64,000 nucleotides of DNA from Aerococcus sp. Group 1 (GTDB lineage Bacteria > Bacillota > Bacilli > Lactobacillales > Aerococcaceae), in the NCBI RefSeq assembly GCF_000193205.1, contig NC_015278.1, positions 620,001 through 684,000 of the forward strand, written 5' to 3'. Numbering within the stretch: the first letter of the stretch is position 1; the number at the start of each line of letters is the position of its first letter. The notes beneath the pieces were generated by a model. The model saw nothing but the letters and a program-made list of their open reading frames with translations, was not told the DNA's origin and did no database searches. The translations under genes were made by a program, and so were the position numbers. Shown in pieces: positions 26,061 to 36,204 of the stretch.

Positions 26061-28142
26061 ATGAATGAGGGAGAACAGCAAGAAAGTTCCTGGTTTGACA
26101 AGGTCAAAGCCTTTTTAGGTCACTACTGGAAGAAATTTCGTCTGACGAAGTGGCTAATCTTTCTTGTCCTCTTGATCATCTTTATTTTCGAATCTTATTT
26201 AGTGGTTGGGGCAAAGATGACTAATGTCGATGACTTACAAGCCCGGCTCCAAATGACTACCGAGATTTATGACCAATCTGACCAAGCCGTTGGGGAAATG
26301 GCTGACGGACGCGGAACCTATGTGTCCTTAAATCAGATTTCACCTAATATTCAAAATGCTGTCATATCGACTGAAGATAAGCGCTTTTACCAACATCCTG
26401 GCTTTGATATTATCGGGATTGGCCGGGCCATGGTGGGCTATGTGGTTCACCGCGGAAATGTGGTTGGTGGGGGATCCACTCTGACCCAGCAATTAGTAAA
26501 AAATTCCTTCTTAACTAATGAACAGAGCCTGCTGAGAAAGTTTAAAGAACTCTTTATCGCCCTAGAAGTGGAAAAGAAATACTCTAAGGATCAAATCTTA
26601 GAAATGTATCTCAATCATACCTATTTTGGTAATGGGGTTTATGGGGTAGAAGATGCGTCCTTAAAATACTTTGGAACCCATGCTGCTGACCTTAATTTAC
26701 CTAATGCGGCAGTCCTAGCCGGAGCCTTGAAGGGGCCCAGCCTCTATAATCCAATTGATAATTATGAAGAAGCTCAAGGACGCCGAAATTTGGTGCTTTC
26801 TCTGATGAGTAATAATGACTTTATCAGTGAAACTGAGGCCCAAAGTGCTCAAGCCACAGTGATGCCACAGATGAATAATCCCGTGGCTAGTGACCAATCC
26901 AAGTACCCTTATTATTTCGATAGCGTCTTAGAAGAAGCGATCAATAAGTTTGGTTTGACCGAAGAAGAGGTTATGAACGGGGGTTATAAGATTTATACCA
27001 ATCTTAACCCGACCTACCAAAGTCAGTTAGAGGCTGCCTATGAGAATAAGCAACTCTTTCCAACTAACAATAGTGGTCAGGCTTCGCAAAGTGCGACCGT
27101 GGCCCTAGACCCCTATAATGGCGGTGTCTTAGCCAGTGTTGGTGGGGTGGGCGACTATCACTTCCGTGGCTTTAACCGGTCTACTCAAATGAAACGGCAA
27201 CCAGGTTCAACACTCAAACCTTTAAATGTTTATGTTCCAGCCCTAGAACATGGTTTTTCTAAGAATGACCAAGTGCCTGATGAAGTCCGCTCTTACGGGA
27301 CTGACAACTACCGGCCTGAAAACTGGAACCATCAATCGAATGGCGACTTACCGCTCTGGGAGGCCTTGGCCCTAAGTAAAAACACCTCAGCAGTTTGGTT
27401 GATGGACCAAGTGGGGGTCAATACAGCCATGAAGAAACTTGATGCTTTCGGTATTCCTTATACGGATAAGGACCTCTCCTTAGCCAGTGCCTTGGGTGGG
27501 TTGACGGAAGGGGTTTCACCTATCCAGCTAGCCAGTGCTTATACAGCCTTTCCTAATAATGGGAAACGTTCCGAGGCCTACTTCATCCGAAAAATTGTCG
27601 GTCCTAATGGTGAGGAAGTGGTTAAGGAACAGAGCCCTAAGCAAAACACGGTGATGTCTCAAGGCGTTGCTAAGGAAATGACCAGCATGATGTTAGCGGT
27701 TTATGACGGAAACTATACCGGCTCTCAAGCTGAACCAGCGGGTTACCAAGTTGCTGGGAAGACGGGGACAGTTGAATTGACTTTGGATGATCCTAATGCA
27801 GCGGGCTATAATGATGAATGGTTTGTCGCCTATACCCCTGATGTGGTAGTGACTTCCTGGTTTGGTTTTGACCAAACCTCTTCGGAAAACTATATTTCCG
27901 CCTACTCTGGAGTTAATTCCCACTCTAGTTTCAATACCATCCTCCAAGGAATCCTGGCTAATAGTCCTGGAACTGCTTTTTCCGTGGAATCAGCGGCTAA
28001 GCAATACGGTAATCGTTTTGAATATAATAACGGAGAAGAGGCTAGTCAATCACCTCATTCTAGCTCAGACAATGAAGACGTAATCAACCGAATTATTGAT
28101 GGCGGGCGAAATCTCTTTGATTATTTCAGAGGTTTACTGTAG
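26061..28142 (+). CDS. Class A penicillin-binding protein (GT51 + transpeptidase)
   Basis: A 693-residue bifunctional peptidoglycan synthase. A cytoplasmic N-terminus is followed by one membrane span (about residues 35-55). The glycosyltransferase GT51 domain shows ISTEDKRFYQHPGFD (catalytic Glu), VGGGSTLTQQLVKN and LNHTYFGNGVYG. The transpeptidase domain shows the Ser motif PGSTLKP, SKN and KTGT in the expected order. Length and layout fit the PBP1A/2A group. Start 26061 is chosen because GGGGGC precedes it; an in-frame TTG lies 18 nt upstream. It acts at the outer face of the membrane with lipid II supplied by MurC products and a flippase. Single-gene transcript. Confidence 0.9.
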   Translation: MNEGEQQESSWFDKVKAFLGHYWKKFRLTKWLIFLVLLIIFIFESYLVVGAKMTNVDDLQARLQMTTEIYDQSDQAVGEMADGRGTYVSLNQISPNIQNAVISTEDKRFYQHPGFDIIGIGRAMVGYVVHRGNVVGGGSTLTQQLVKNSFLTNEQSLLRKFKELFIALEVEKKYSKDQILEMYLNHTYFGNGVYGVEDASLKYFGTHAADLNLPNAAVLAGALKGPSLYNPIDNYEEAQGRRNLVLSLMSNNDFISETEAQSAQATVMPQMNNPVASDQSKYPYYFDSVLEEAINKFGLTEEEVMNGGYKIYTNLNPTYQSQLEAAYENKQLFPTNNSGQASQSATVALDPYNGGVLASVGGVGDYHFRGFNRSTQMKRQPGSTLKPLNVYVPALEHGFSKNDQVPDEVRSYGTDNYRPENWNHQSNGDLPLWEALALSKNTSAVWLMDQVGVNTAMKKLDAFGIPYTDKDLSLASALGGLTEGVSPIQLASAYTAFPNNGKRSEAYFIRKIVGPNGEEVVKEQSPKQNTVMSQGVAKEMTSMMLAVYDGNYTGSQAEPAGYQVAGKTGTVELTLDDPNAAGYNDEWFVAYTPDVVVTSWFGFDQTSSENYISAYSGVNSHSSFNTILQGILANSPGTAFSVESAAKQYGNRFEYNNGEEASQSPHSSSDNEDVINRIIDGGRNLFDYFRGLL

Positions 28143-28240
28143 GTTTACCATTCAGTCACTGAACTGGCTGGGTTAGTAAAATACTTTAAAAACAATCCTA
28201 TCCATGGTATATTGAAAAAACATATAAGGGAGAGATCAAT

Positions 28241-28627
28241 TTGGCAAATATTTACGATACCATTAACCAATTAGAACGTGACATTCGCGAATTAGACGCT
28301 TATGATGCCTTAAGTGAGGCGATGGATAAGCTTCTTAATGATGACGAAGCACGTGAACTCTACATTAATTTTAGAAACTATCAAACTAGCGTCCAAACTA
28401 AGATGCAATTAGGTCAAGAGTTAAGTGAAGAGGATGTTAAAAAAGCTGAAGACATGCAAAAAACCTTGGCTAACAATGCGGTGTTAAGTGAGTTAATGCA
28501 AAAAGAACAACAACTCAACCAATACGTTGAAGATGTTAACCAAGCGGTTGGTCGTCCTATTCGTGAGATCTATGACCGTGCTAACCAAGCAACTAAACTC
28601 AGTTCAGAAGATAAAGATGGCGAATAA
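28241..28627 (+). CDS. YlbF/YmcA-family protein (YheA-like)
   Basis: A 128-residue, almost wholly helical cytoplasmic protein of the DUF964 (YlbF/YheA/YmcA) family. Segments YDTINQLERDIRELDAYDAL and LMQKEQQLNQYVEDVNQAVG are typical. Relatives YlbF and YmcA are RNase Y accessory factors in Bacillus; YheA itself has no firm function. The start is TTG 28241 after AAGGGAGAG. Position directly ahead of yhaO-yhaN-yhaM matches the Bacillus order and supports the YheA assignment. A terminator separates it from yhaO. Confidence 0.85.
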   Translation: MANIYDTINQLERDIRELDAYDALSEAMDKLLNDDEARELYINFRNYQTSVQTKMQLGQELSEEDVKKAEDMQKTLANNAVLSELMQKEQQLNQYVEDVNQAVGRPIREIYDRANQATKLSSEDKDGE

Positions 28628-28636
28628 TTAAGCCTC

Positions 28637-28670
28637 TAGTCACCTCAAATCTTTGAGGTGGCTATTTTTT
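28637..28670 (+). terminator. Terminator after the yheA-like gene
   Basis: TAGTCACCTCAAA pairs with TTTGAGGTGGCTA, then TTTTTT. Confidence 0.9.
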
Positions 28671-28800
28671 ATTTTGAAAATATTTTCTAGTGAGCAATTG
28701 TTGAGGACCTATCGCCTTGAATTCGCCGATAAATCTTGCGACAAAGCCCGTTAAAATATGATAAACTAGGGAAGTATCAATAAGGAAAGGGTGCGATGAC

Positions 28801-30044
28801 TTGTTACGCTTTGTTCATGCGGCTGACCTGCATCTCGGTCAAACAATGAAAAAAATAAAAAACAAAACCATAAAGTGTACCAAGCCTTAAGGCAAGCGAC
28901 CATTGACTCCTACAATCGTTTGATCGATATTGCCATCAATGAGGAGGTTGACTGTGTCTTACTCGCAGGAGACCTCTATGACAGTCCTGAGGGGACCTTG
29001 GCAGAACAGTTTGCCCTCGTTAAGGGCTTGGAGCGCTTGGACCAGGCAGGCATCGCCTCTTTTATTTTGTTTGGTAACCATGACTATAAGAGCCAAAAAG
29101 AAAAACACCTGGCCTTGCCAGCCTCTACCCGGGTCTTTCCACGGCAGGTAACTACCCTAGAGTTTACTACCGCTAGGGGTGACCAGGTGGCTATTACCGG
29201 CTTTTCCTATCCCAAGCGCTGGTTAACGGAAGATTATAGCCAATATTTTCCTAAGCGTTATAATCATGTTGACTACCACATTGGCATGTTTCACGGCCAG
29301 GAAAGTCAGGGAAACAGTCAACTAGACCACTATGCCCCTTTTCAAAAAAGCCATTTACAACAATTAGCCTATGACTACTGGGCCTTGGGGCATATTCATG
29401 CAGCCCAACAATTATCCGAGCAAACACCTATCATCTATCCCGGCAATATCCAAGGGACCCATTTCAAAGAAACTGGCCCTAAAGGTGGTGTCCTGGTCTC
29501 GCTTGAACAAGGAAAGGATCCAATCATTGAAAGCATCGAAACGACTGATTGGCAATTTAAAGTCCACCAAGCGATTGCGCCTCCAATTCACGGGGTCAGT
29601 GATTTGCAAGCACTTTTCCAAAAGGCATATCAAGCTGAAGTGGACCAGGCAAGAGCAGAGGGCTTACATTATGTCTTGCGCCTCCACTATCGCGTGGACG
29701 GCTCAGACAGCGATAGCTTGGCTTTCTGGGAGGACTATGCCAAGGACTTATTCGACCAATTACAGTGGCAGTACCAAGACCAGAATGACGTTTTTCTGGC
29801 TGACTTGCGCTTTGAAATCAAAGGAAGCAAAAGGTTGGACCAGGCCAGTTTATACGAGCAGGCCTTGATGGAAACCCTCGACCACTATCAGGATCCAGAA
29901 GCCTTTGACCAGGTGTTAAATGAATTATTAGACCACCCACTTTGGCAGCGCCACTTGCAGCCGGCCATCTCACTAAGCCAGTTCCAAGAAGACGTCCTAG
30001 TCGCAACTAGAAATAAAATTTTACTCTCTCTCTATCAAAAATAA
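28801..30044 (+). CDS. yhaO: DNA repair exonuclease YhaO, SbcD-like (frameshifted near start)
   Basis: A metallophosphoesterase-type nuclease that pairs with the SMC-like YhaN encoded next. The first frame (28801-28890, TTG start) encodes RFVHAADLHLG, the first metal-binding motif (DxH), then ends. The main frame (in frame from about 28851, first start codon GTG 28875) holds the remaining motifs: LLAGDLYDSPE, LFGNHDYKS, IGMFHGQESQ and WALGHIHAAQ. Adding one A within the A-runs at 28849-28862 fuses them. If real, the break removes the first metal ligand and inactivates the enzyme; if it is a homopolymer error, the gene is intact at about 414 residues. The same one-A signature is seen in three other genes here. 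Confidence 0.8.
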
Positions 30045-30068
30045 GCAAGCACGGAGGAATCATAACAA

Positions 30069-32834
30069 ATGAAATTACAAGCAATCGACATCTTTGGCTA
30101 TGGGAAATTTGTCCACCGCCAATTTCAATTGACGGATGACTTTAATGTTTTCCTAGGCCCAAACGGGTCGGGAAAATCGACTTTGATGAGCTTCGTTCTA
30201 AGTATCATGTTCGGTTTCCCCAACCAACGACGAAAGGGGAGCCGTGATTTTGATACCAATGACCAAGTTCGCTTCGGGGGGCGTCTATATTTTAAGGATA
30301 CTCAATGGGGCGATTGTGCCATTGAACGTACCCGGGCCAATGGTAAGCAAGTCTTAAAAATGTCTATTGCCGGTCAAGAAGCCAAGGAAGTTGATCATTT
30401 TAAACAACTTTTTGGAGATTTGACCCGGGATACCTATTTAGCCTATTTTGGCTTTACTGAACCTGATTTAATGCAATTTATCTGGGAATCGGAAGAAGAT
30501 TTTGCCCGTAGTTTAGTCAACTTAGGTGTGACTGGTAAGCTCTCTCTTAGCCAGGAAGTCGACCAATTACAAGCGGATGCCGACAGCCTCTACCGGCCCC
30601 AAGGACAAAATCCTAAGCTTAACCAAGAAATGGTTGAACTAGAAAGGCAAAACCAAGACTTGGTGGCTGCCCGTCAAGAGGAAGACGCCTATTTTGACTT
30701 GGACCAAGAATTGTCAGATAAAAAGGCGGCCTTGGCAGAAGTTCAAAGTGCTGAACAAAATGCTCGACAAAGCTTAATGGACTTAGAAAAGGCTGACCAA
30801 CAGAGCGCCTCTGATGAAGAGCGGGTAGCACTGGGCTTTGAACTCGCCCAATATGATGGACCACGTTTTTCAGACAAGGATGTTGACCAATGGCAAAACA
30901 TTGTGAACACCAAGGACCGCTTGGTTGAGGAGTATCAGGAGCTCAACCCTGAGGGCTTTGTGATTATGGATTCTGTAGAAGCGGAACCAGAAGAAGAATT
31001 GAATACTGGGGGACAATGGATCAGTGACCATCTCGGCATTAGTGAGCAAATGTTGGCTGAAGCCCGGGCTTACCGGGAACAAATCCGGCAAAATGAGAAT
31101 CTCCATGATCAAATTGTCGAGAAACGTTACCAAGAAAGCCGCTTACTTTCAGCCTTAGGAGCTGAAACCATTGATGAATTGCCGCGTGATTTCACCAACG
31201 AAGAGCGCGAAGAATGGCAAAAACGCCAAAAAGCTATCGATAGCCGCCGGGTCTTCTACAAAAATACCAAAGCCGGCCTAGAAAACTTGATGGAAGACCG
31301 GGAAAGTCTTGGCCAAGAACGTCAAGAGATTTCCAGCAACTATGATGACTTCAAAGCCACTGTTTATAAATATACCCAGTCCTGGATTCGTCCGATTGGG
31401 ATGACCTTATTAGCTGTTGGTATAATATGTTATGCGATTTCACTCTTCCACACCAGTCCTTTCTGGCGGGGAGCGGGAATGCCCGCTTTAATACTCGGTT
31501 TAATCTTTGTCTTAATTGCCTGGTTCCAAGAACGCAAAGGGAAACACTATGTTAATGAAGAAGAGAAGGCCTACCAATTAGACTTACGCGATATCGATAG
31601 TGAAACGGCTGAAATCCAACGCCAAATCGATAATCAAAACCAACAAATTGCAGAACTAGAGGAAGAATCCAAGCAATTTACCAAGGATTTAGAGGCTTTC
31701 TTACAAGCTAAGGGTGGGTCCCCTTACATCATGCCCCTGGTTTGGCTACAAACCGACTATGTGAAACAAATTGAAGATTTGGAAAGGGAAATTAACCAAC
31801 TGATCCATCAAAGTGGGGCAGGCGCTTTTGGGCAAGCTCATCAAGCGGAATGGTCAGATTACCGCCAAGCAAGCCATAATCAGGCCCTGTCACTGGATTC
31901 CTTATTCCAACAGTTTGAAGATGACTACCACAATTATCGACTTTATGCGGCTAATCTTGATTATGAAGACCAAGAACAAAAAGCCAAGCAAGCCCGTCTC
32001 AGCCAGTTAGCTGACCATATTGACCAACTTGAAAAAACTGAGGAGAACTTCCTAAAACAATACAACTTAACCGACCGCGCAGACCTAGAAAAAGCCTTGA
32101 CTGCCTATGGTCAATTTAAGGACAAAGAAGCTCGCTACCAATTCTTAAACCAATATCTGGATAAAAAGGCTTCAGCTTTAAATGAAGATGAAGCGGAAGT
32201 TAGCGAAAAAATTAAGACCACCAAAGACCAAATCAATAGCTATGAAGGCCAAAGACAAGTCTTACTTGCTGATATTGCGCGGATTGAAAATCAATTGAAG
32301 CAAATGAAAAACAGCCAAGCTTTACAAGCTATGGAACAAGACAAGCAAGAACAAGTTGATCAATCCTATGATACCGCGGTCGCTTGGGCCAGTGATACCT
32401 TGGCGGCTAAGACGATGGAAGAAGCAACTTTGGGACAAGGCCAAGATACGGTCCAACGAGTTCTTGCCCAAGCCAATCGCTATCTCTTCGATTTAACCAA
32501 TACTAAATTCGAAAAGATGCGCTATACTGATGACAGTGTCGAAGTCTATCAACCGATGCGAGACCAATGGACCAGTGTTAACCAACTATCCCGTGGGGAG
32601 AAGGCTCTCTTGTTTGTGGCTATGCGATTTGCCTTCTTAGACGCCCAACTTGGCCACCAAGACTTGCCAATTCTGATTGACGAAGGTTTTGCTCATTTAG
32701 ACCAAGAATACCGACAAAATATTTATCGCTTCTTGAAAGAAAAGAGTCTATCCCGTCAAATTATTGTCTTTACCTTTGACCAAGAAATTACCCAAGGCTT
32801 ACATTCCGACCAAGTTCATCACTTAGAAGCATAG
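30069..32834 (+). CDS. yhaN: SMC/Rad50-like ATPase YhaN
   Basis: A 921-residue AAA/ABC-type ATPase. The N-terminal half-site has Walker A GPNGSGKSTLMS (about residue 32). Long coiled-coil segments fill about residues 170-800, with a central hydrophobic pair (about 440-485) that looks membrane-embedded, as in YhaN. The C-terminal half carries LSRGEKALLFVAMRFA (signature) and LPILIDEGFAHLD (Walker B). It is expected to work with YhaO in DNA end processing. It begins 24 nt after yhaO with GGAGG and ends 20 nt before yhaM, so the three form an operon. Confidence 0.88.
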   Translation: MKLQAIDIFGYGKFVHRQFQLTDDFNVFLGPNGSGKSTLMSFVLSIMFGFPNQRRKGSRDFDTNDQVRFGGRLYFKDTQWGDCAIERTRANGKQVLKMSIAGQEAKEVDHFKQLFGDLTRDTYLAYFGFTEPDLMQFIWESEEDFARSLVNLGVTGKLSLSQEVDQLQADADSLYRPQGQNPKLNQEMVELERQNQDLVAARQEEDAYFDLDQELSDKKAALAEVQSAEQNARQSLMDLEKADQQSASDEERVALGFELAQYDGPRFSDKDVDQWQNIVNTKDRLVEEYQELNPEGFVIMDSVEAEPEEELNTGGQWISDHLGISEQMLAEARAYREQIRQNENLHDQIVEKRYQESRLLSALGAETIDELPRDFTNEEREEWQKRQKAIDSRRVFYKNTKAGLENLMEDRESLGQERQEISSNYDDFKATVYKYTQSWIRPIGMTLLAVGIICYAISLFHTSPFWRGAGMPALILGLIFVLIAWFQERKGKHYVNEEEKAYQLDLRDIDSETAEIQRQIDNQNQQIAELEEESKQFTKDLEAFLQAKGGSPYIMPLVWLQTDYVKQIEDLEREINQLIHQSGAGAFGQAHQAEWSDYRQASHNQALSLDSLFQQFEDDYHNYRLYAANLDYEDQEQKAKQARLSQLADHIDQLEKTEENFLKQYNLTDRADLEKALTAYGQFKDKEARYQFLNQYLDKKASALNEDEAEVSEKIKTTKDQINSYEGQRQVLLADIARIENQLKQMKNSQALQAMEQDKQEQVDQSYDTAVAWASDTLAAKTMEEATLGQGQDTVQRVLAQANRYLFDLTNTKFEKMRYTDDSVEVYQPMRDQWTSVNQLSRGEKALLFVAMRFAFLDAQLGHQDLPILIDEGFAHLDQEYRQNIYRFLKEKSLSRQIIVFTFDQEITQGLHSDQVHHLEA

Positions 32835-32854
32835 AAAGGAAGCCAACTTAATTT

Positions 32855-33820
32855 ATGGATAAGCGCTTAATTTATGAAATTCCGCAAAATGAAAAATTTG
32901 ATCTCTATATTTTGATAAAAAATGCTAATGTGCGAACTGACCGCAATGGACGCGACTTCATTGCCTTTACTTTCCAAGATAAATCAGGGACTATTGACGG
33001 CATGTATTGGAGTGCTATGGAAGATGAAGTGGAGGCCTTTCAAAGTGGTCGGGTGGTCCGCTTAAAGGGACACCGGGAATTATATAATGGCCAACCCCAA
33101 GTGAAGATTTCGGGCTTGCGTCTAGCCCATGATGGTGAACCCAATGACCCGAGCTTGTTTATTGCTGACGGCCCCATGAAGGTAGAAGATATGAAGGCTG
33201 AAATTGAAGCGGGTATCAAAAGCATTATGCATCCGGTACTCAAGAAAATTGTGGGCAGCATCATGACCGAATACGATGATATTTTCTACCAATATCCAGC
33301 TGCCAAACGACACCACCATGCCTTTGTTGGAGGCTTAGCCTTCCACACCGTTTCCATGTTACGCCTGGCTCAAGCGATTGCTAAACTTTACCCTAATGTG
33401 GATAAAAGCTTGCTTTATGCTGGGGTTATCCTCCATGATACCGCTAAGGTGATTGAATTTGTGGATCCTTTAAGTGGGGACTATTCTATTGAGGGGAACC
33501 TTATTGGCCATATTTCTTTGATGGGGCAAAAAATTTCCCTCACCGCAGAACAGCTAGGTTACCGCCAAGATGAAGAAGCAGTCGTTTTACTCAAACATAT
33601 GATTCTTGCCCACCACGGGAAGAATGAATTCGGTAGTCCGGTAACTCCGCGCCTATTGGAAGCTGAAATCCTTCATCGGGTGGATGACCTGGATGCAAAG
33701 ATTAATATGATGACCAGTCACTTAAAGGATGTTGAGCCTGGTGAATTTACTCCAAAAATTATGGGCTTAGAAGGACGTTCTTTCTACCATCCAAGTGATG
33801 ACTATTATCAAAATATTTAA
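32855..33820 (+). CDS. yhaM: 3'-5' exoribonuclease YhaM
   Basis: A 321-residue nuclease with an N-terminal OB-type nucleic-acid-binding domain (about 15-95, RDFIAFTFQDKSGTIDGMYW) and a C-terminal HD domain (HHHAFVGGLAFHTVSM, then ILHDTAK, and later LKHMILAHHGK). This order and length match YhaM/Cbf1, a Mn-dependent exonuclease acting on RNA and single-stranded DNA. Last gene of the yhaO-yhaN-yhaM set; a hairpin terminator follows 10 nt after the stop. Confidence 0.93.
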   Translation: MDKRLIYEIPQNEKFDLYILIKNANVRTDRNGRDFIAFTFQDKSGTIDGMYWSAMEDEVEAFQSGRVVRLKGHRELYNGQPQVKISGLRLAHDGEPNDPSLFIADGPMKVEDMKAEIEAGIKSIMHPVLKKIVGSIMTEYDDIFYQYPAAKRHHHAFVGGLAFHTVSMLRLAQAIAKLYPNVDKSLLYAGVILHDTAKVIEFVDPLSGDYSIEGNLIGHISLMGQKISLTAEQLGYRQDEEAVVLLKHMILAHHGKNEFGSPVTPRLLEAEILHRVDDLDAKINMMTSHLKDVEPGEFTPKIMGLEGRSFYHPSDDYYQNI

Positions 33821-33830
33821 TGAGAACTGA

Positions 33831-33868
33831 AAAAGGAGATCGAGACTATTGTTTTGACCTCCTTTTTA
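33831..33868 (+). terminator. Terminator after yhaM
   Basis: AAAAAGGAG (33831) pairs with CTCCTTTTT (33860) around an AT-rich loop. Confidence 0.7.
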
Positions 33869-33875
33869 ATATATG

Positions 33876-34068
33876 GACTGTCTAATCAAAACGAGCTCCA
33901 GTCACAGGACGAACGTCCGCTTCAAAAAATGCCAATGCACAGACTTGCTGTGCTTATGGTGTTTTCCTCCAGCAATTCAAATCTCTAATGCCGTACTCAC
34001 ATCCTTATAACGGTGCTTTTAATATTTTCCACCAGCGATTTAGTCCTTTGGCGTGATTGTCGCACTTT
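33876..34068 (-). repeat. Modular hairpin repeat, copy 2
   Basis: Read on the minus strand: AAGTGCGACAATCAC, CAAAGGAC, an inserted module TTATAAGGATGTGAG...TTGAATTGCTGGAGG, helix GCACAG/CTGTGC, then GAAGCGGACG, TTCGTCCTGTGACTGG and the end box GGAGCTCGTTTTGATTAGA. The inserted module also occurs in copy 5. The intergenic stretch 33869-34165 holds this element and the promoter region of the GT8 gene. Unlike the other copies, no co-oriented gene precedes it. Confidence 0.75.
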
Positions 34069-34165
34069 TTTGTTGAGAATTTATTAAGCTTTGACTTCTT
34101 AAGCTTTAATTCTTCTGGGCATGGTAAAGTAAGTTTAAGCTATTTTTTAGTCAAGGAGCTATGGA

Positions 34166-34990
34166 ATGAACTTATTATTTGCCGTTGATGACCACTATGT
34201 GGAGCCCATGCTAACCACGCTTTACTCCATCTATAAAAACACAGCCAAACGTGACTATCAAGTTTATATCTTGCAAAAACAGCCCCTAGCGGCCCGCAAT
34301 CAAATTGATCGCTTTTTACAAACTATGGGAATGACTTACCACCCGGTGCTTGTTGATCAAGATATTTTTAAAGAGGCACCGGTTTCTAAACGCTATCCAG
34401 AGACTATCTACTACCGCTTGCTAGCCCACTATTTCTTGCCTGATCAGTTAGAGAAGATCCTTTACTTAGATGCTGATATTCTCTGTATTAATGATGTATC
34501 GCCCTTATATGAAACTGAACTAGGAAATAATTTATATGGGGCAGCCAGTCACGCTAAGCTGACTAAGATTACTGACCAGATCAATAAATTGCGCTTAGGG
34601 AATAGCCAGGCTGACCACTATTATAATTCTGGAGTTTTATTGATGAATCTTAAGGCGATACGACAAAAGGTGAAAGCCGAAGATATTTTTGACTTTATCC
34701 ATGAAAATCGCTATCAATTAATTCTGCCTGATCAGGATGTCCTCAATGCCTTGTATAGCCAGTATATCTATGATGTGCCAGATCAAATTTACAACTATGA
34801 TGTCCGCTATAGTAAACTTTATGACTTGATTAGTGAAGGGGAGTGGACCCATGATTGGGTCATTAATCACGGGGTCCTCTTACATTTTTGTGGCAAGAAA
34901 AAACCTTGGCAAAGGAAGCACTTGGATAACTTTGGTCTGCTTTATGCCCACTATGACCATAAGCGGAAATTATTTACCAATGTCAAATAA
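34166..34990 (+). CDS. Glycosyltransferase family 8 protein
   Basis: A 274-residue retaining glycosyltransferase. The GT8 pattern is clear: an N-terminal MNLLFAVDDHYVEPMLTTL segment, the metal/nucleotide motif YLDADILCIND (DxD at about residue 103), FYNSG-like YYNSGVLLMNL, LPDQDVLN, and the C-terminal HFCGKKKPW with the His and Lys that contact the nucleotide sugar. Bacterial GT8 enzymes transfer glucose or galactose to polysaccharides, lipids or glycoproteins; the acceptor here is unknown. It stands alone, between yhaM and prsA, and ends at a bidirectional terminator. Confidence 0.9.
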   Translation: MNLLFAVDDHYVEPMLTTLYSIYKNTAKRDYQVYILQKQPLAARNQIDRFLQTMGMTYHPVLVDQDIFKEAPVSKRYPETIYYRLLAHYFLPDQLEKILYLDADILCINDVSPLYETELGNNLYGAASHAKLTKITDQINKLRLGNSQADHYYNSGVLLMNLKAIRQKVKAEDIFDFIHENRYQLILPDQDVLNALYSQYIYDVPDQIYNYDVRYSKLYDLISEGEWTHDWVINHGVLLHFCGKKKPWQRKHLDNFGLLYAHYDHKRKLFTNVK

Positions 34991-34994
34991 AATG

Positions 34995-35039
34995 AAAAGA
35001 GCATGGCCCGAGGAGATTCCTTGGAGCATGCTCTTTTAC
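34995..35039. terminator. Bidirectional terminator between the GT8 gene and prsA
   Basis: AAAAGAGCATG (34997) pairs with CATGCTCTTTT (35029), enclosing a smaller stem. Convergent genes on both sides end here. Confidence 0.88.
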
Positions 35040-35046
35040 TGATAGA

Positions 35047-36069
35047 CTATTTTTTATCAGATTCTGCTTGGCTTTGGCTGTTTTCTTGTCCTTTTTGATC
35101 GTCTTTATTGTCTGGTTTTTTGCCTTGGTCTTTTGATTTTTCTTTAGAATCTTTATCTGCTTTCTTGTCCTCTTCTTTTGGTTTGAATTGGTCGAGAGCA
35201 GATTTTAGGTCGGAGTCCTTAATGTCAATATTGTATTTCTTCAAAAGGTCACTGGTGACTTGGAGGAGGGTAGAAGGGTCTTGCATTTTCTTATTCTTCA
35301 CTTGTTCAGTTAAATTATCTTTTTCATCTTCAAAGCTACTTTTTTGACCCTTTTTATCTAATTTAATGATGTGGTAACCGTACTGGGATTTGACCGGTTC
35401 CTTGGTGTATTCCCCTTCGTTTAGTTTGAAGGCAGCGTCTTCAAATTCTTTGACCATTTGGCCTTTTTCAACTTGACCTAAAGACCCTCCTTTTTCTTTG
35501 CTGCCTGGATCTTTACTGTGTTCTTTAGCTAATGCACTAAAGTCGCCACCTTGGTCTAATTGTTTGATAATATCCTTGGCTTCATTTTCATCTTCTACTA
35601 AGATATGCGAAATTTCCGCAGCGGGTTCATAGTCTTCGTAGGCTTTCTTTAATTCTTCGTCTGAAACAGGAATATTTTTCTTGAGGGCCTCTTGGGTGAG
35701 GGTGTATTGGATTAGTGATTCTTTGTAGGCTTCTTCAGAAGGTACGCCGGAACTTTTGAGGACATTTTGGAATTTGTCGTTATCACCAACTTGGGCCTTG
35801 GTTGCCGCAATTTGTTGGTCAGTTTCTTGTTCAATTTCCTTATAACGGTCCTTACCCACTTCTTGTTTAGAGATTTCAGAAAGGATGAGTTGGCGAAGGG
35901 TCTGATCGCCGGCAACTTTCTTCATTTGGTCATTCAATTGACCTTGGGTAATTTTAATATCATCGCCGGTCGCCACAGCGCTGTCATTGCTTTGGCTTTG
36001 GCAAGCTGCCAGAGTGAAGGCGCATAGACTAGAAACTAGGCCCAGGGTGAATTTTTTCTTAAATTTCAT
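35047..36069 (-). CDS. prsA: Foldase lipoprotein PrsA (parvulin-type PPIase)
   Basis: A 340-residue lipoprotein that folds exported proteins at the membrane-wall interface. Signal peptide with lipobox FTLAAC (Cys about residue 23), an N-terminal SurA-like helical domain, and a central parvulin PPIase domain (about 150-245: ISHILVEDENEAKDII, GGSLGQVEKGQMVKEFEDAAF, YGYHIIKLD). The C-terminal tail of about 45 residues is highly charged and disordered (Lys/Asp/Gln-rich), longer than in many PrsA proteins. Its place near hit, a YtxH-like gene and ecsAB matches Bacillus. It would support folding of secreted proteins such as the giant surface protein. Confidence 0.92.
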   Translation of the reverse strand: MKFKKKFTLGLVSSLCAFTLAACQSQSNDSAVATGDDIKITQGQLNDQMKKVAGDQTLRQLILSEISKQEVGKDRYKEIEQETDQQIAATKAQVGDNDKFQNVLKSSGVPSEEAYKESLIQYTLTQEALKKNIPVSDEELKKAYEDYEPAAEISHILVEDENEAKDIIKQLDQGGDFSALAKEHSKDPGSKEKGGSLGQVEKGQMVKEFEDAAFKLNEGEYTKEPVKSQYGYHIIKLDKKGQKSSFEDEKDNLTEQVKNKKMQDPSTLLQVTSDLLKKYNIDIKDSDLKSALDQFKPKEEDKKADKDSKEKSKDQGKKPDNKDDQKGQENSQSQAESDKK

Positions 36070-36108
36070 AAATCAAACTCCTAATCATTTCATTCAATAT
36101 ACTCTAAA

Positions 36109-36137
36109 AATATAGCACAGCTCTTATTCTAACTCAA
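36109..36137 (-). promoter_or_regulatory. prsA promoter
   Basis: On the minus strand TTGAGT (36137-36132), 17 bp spacer, then TATATT (36114-36109) preceded by TGC, an extended -10. The mRNA would start about 35 nt before the prsA ATG. Confidence 0.65.
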
Positions 36138-36145
36138 TGCTAATG

Positions 36146-36188
36146 AAAAGAAGTCTAAGAACCTTCAAAGATTCTTAAACTTCTTTTC
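36146..36188 (-). terminator. Terminator after the hit/YtxH-like operon
   Basis: AAAAGAAGTCTAAGAA pairs with TTCTTAAACTTCTTTT with one mismatch; T-run on the minus strand. Confidence 0.75.
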
Positions 36189-36204
36189 TCCTACTATCTT
36201 CGGA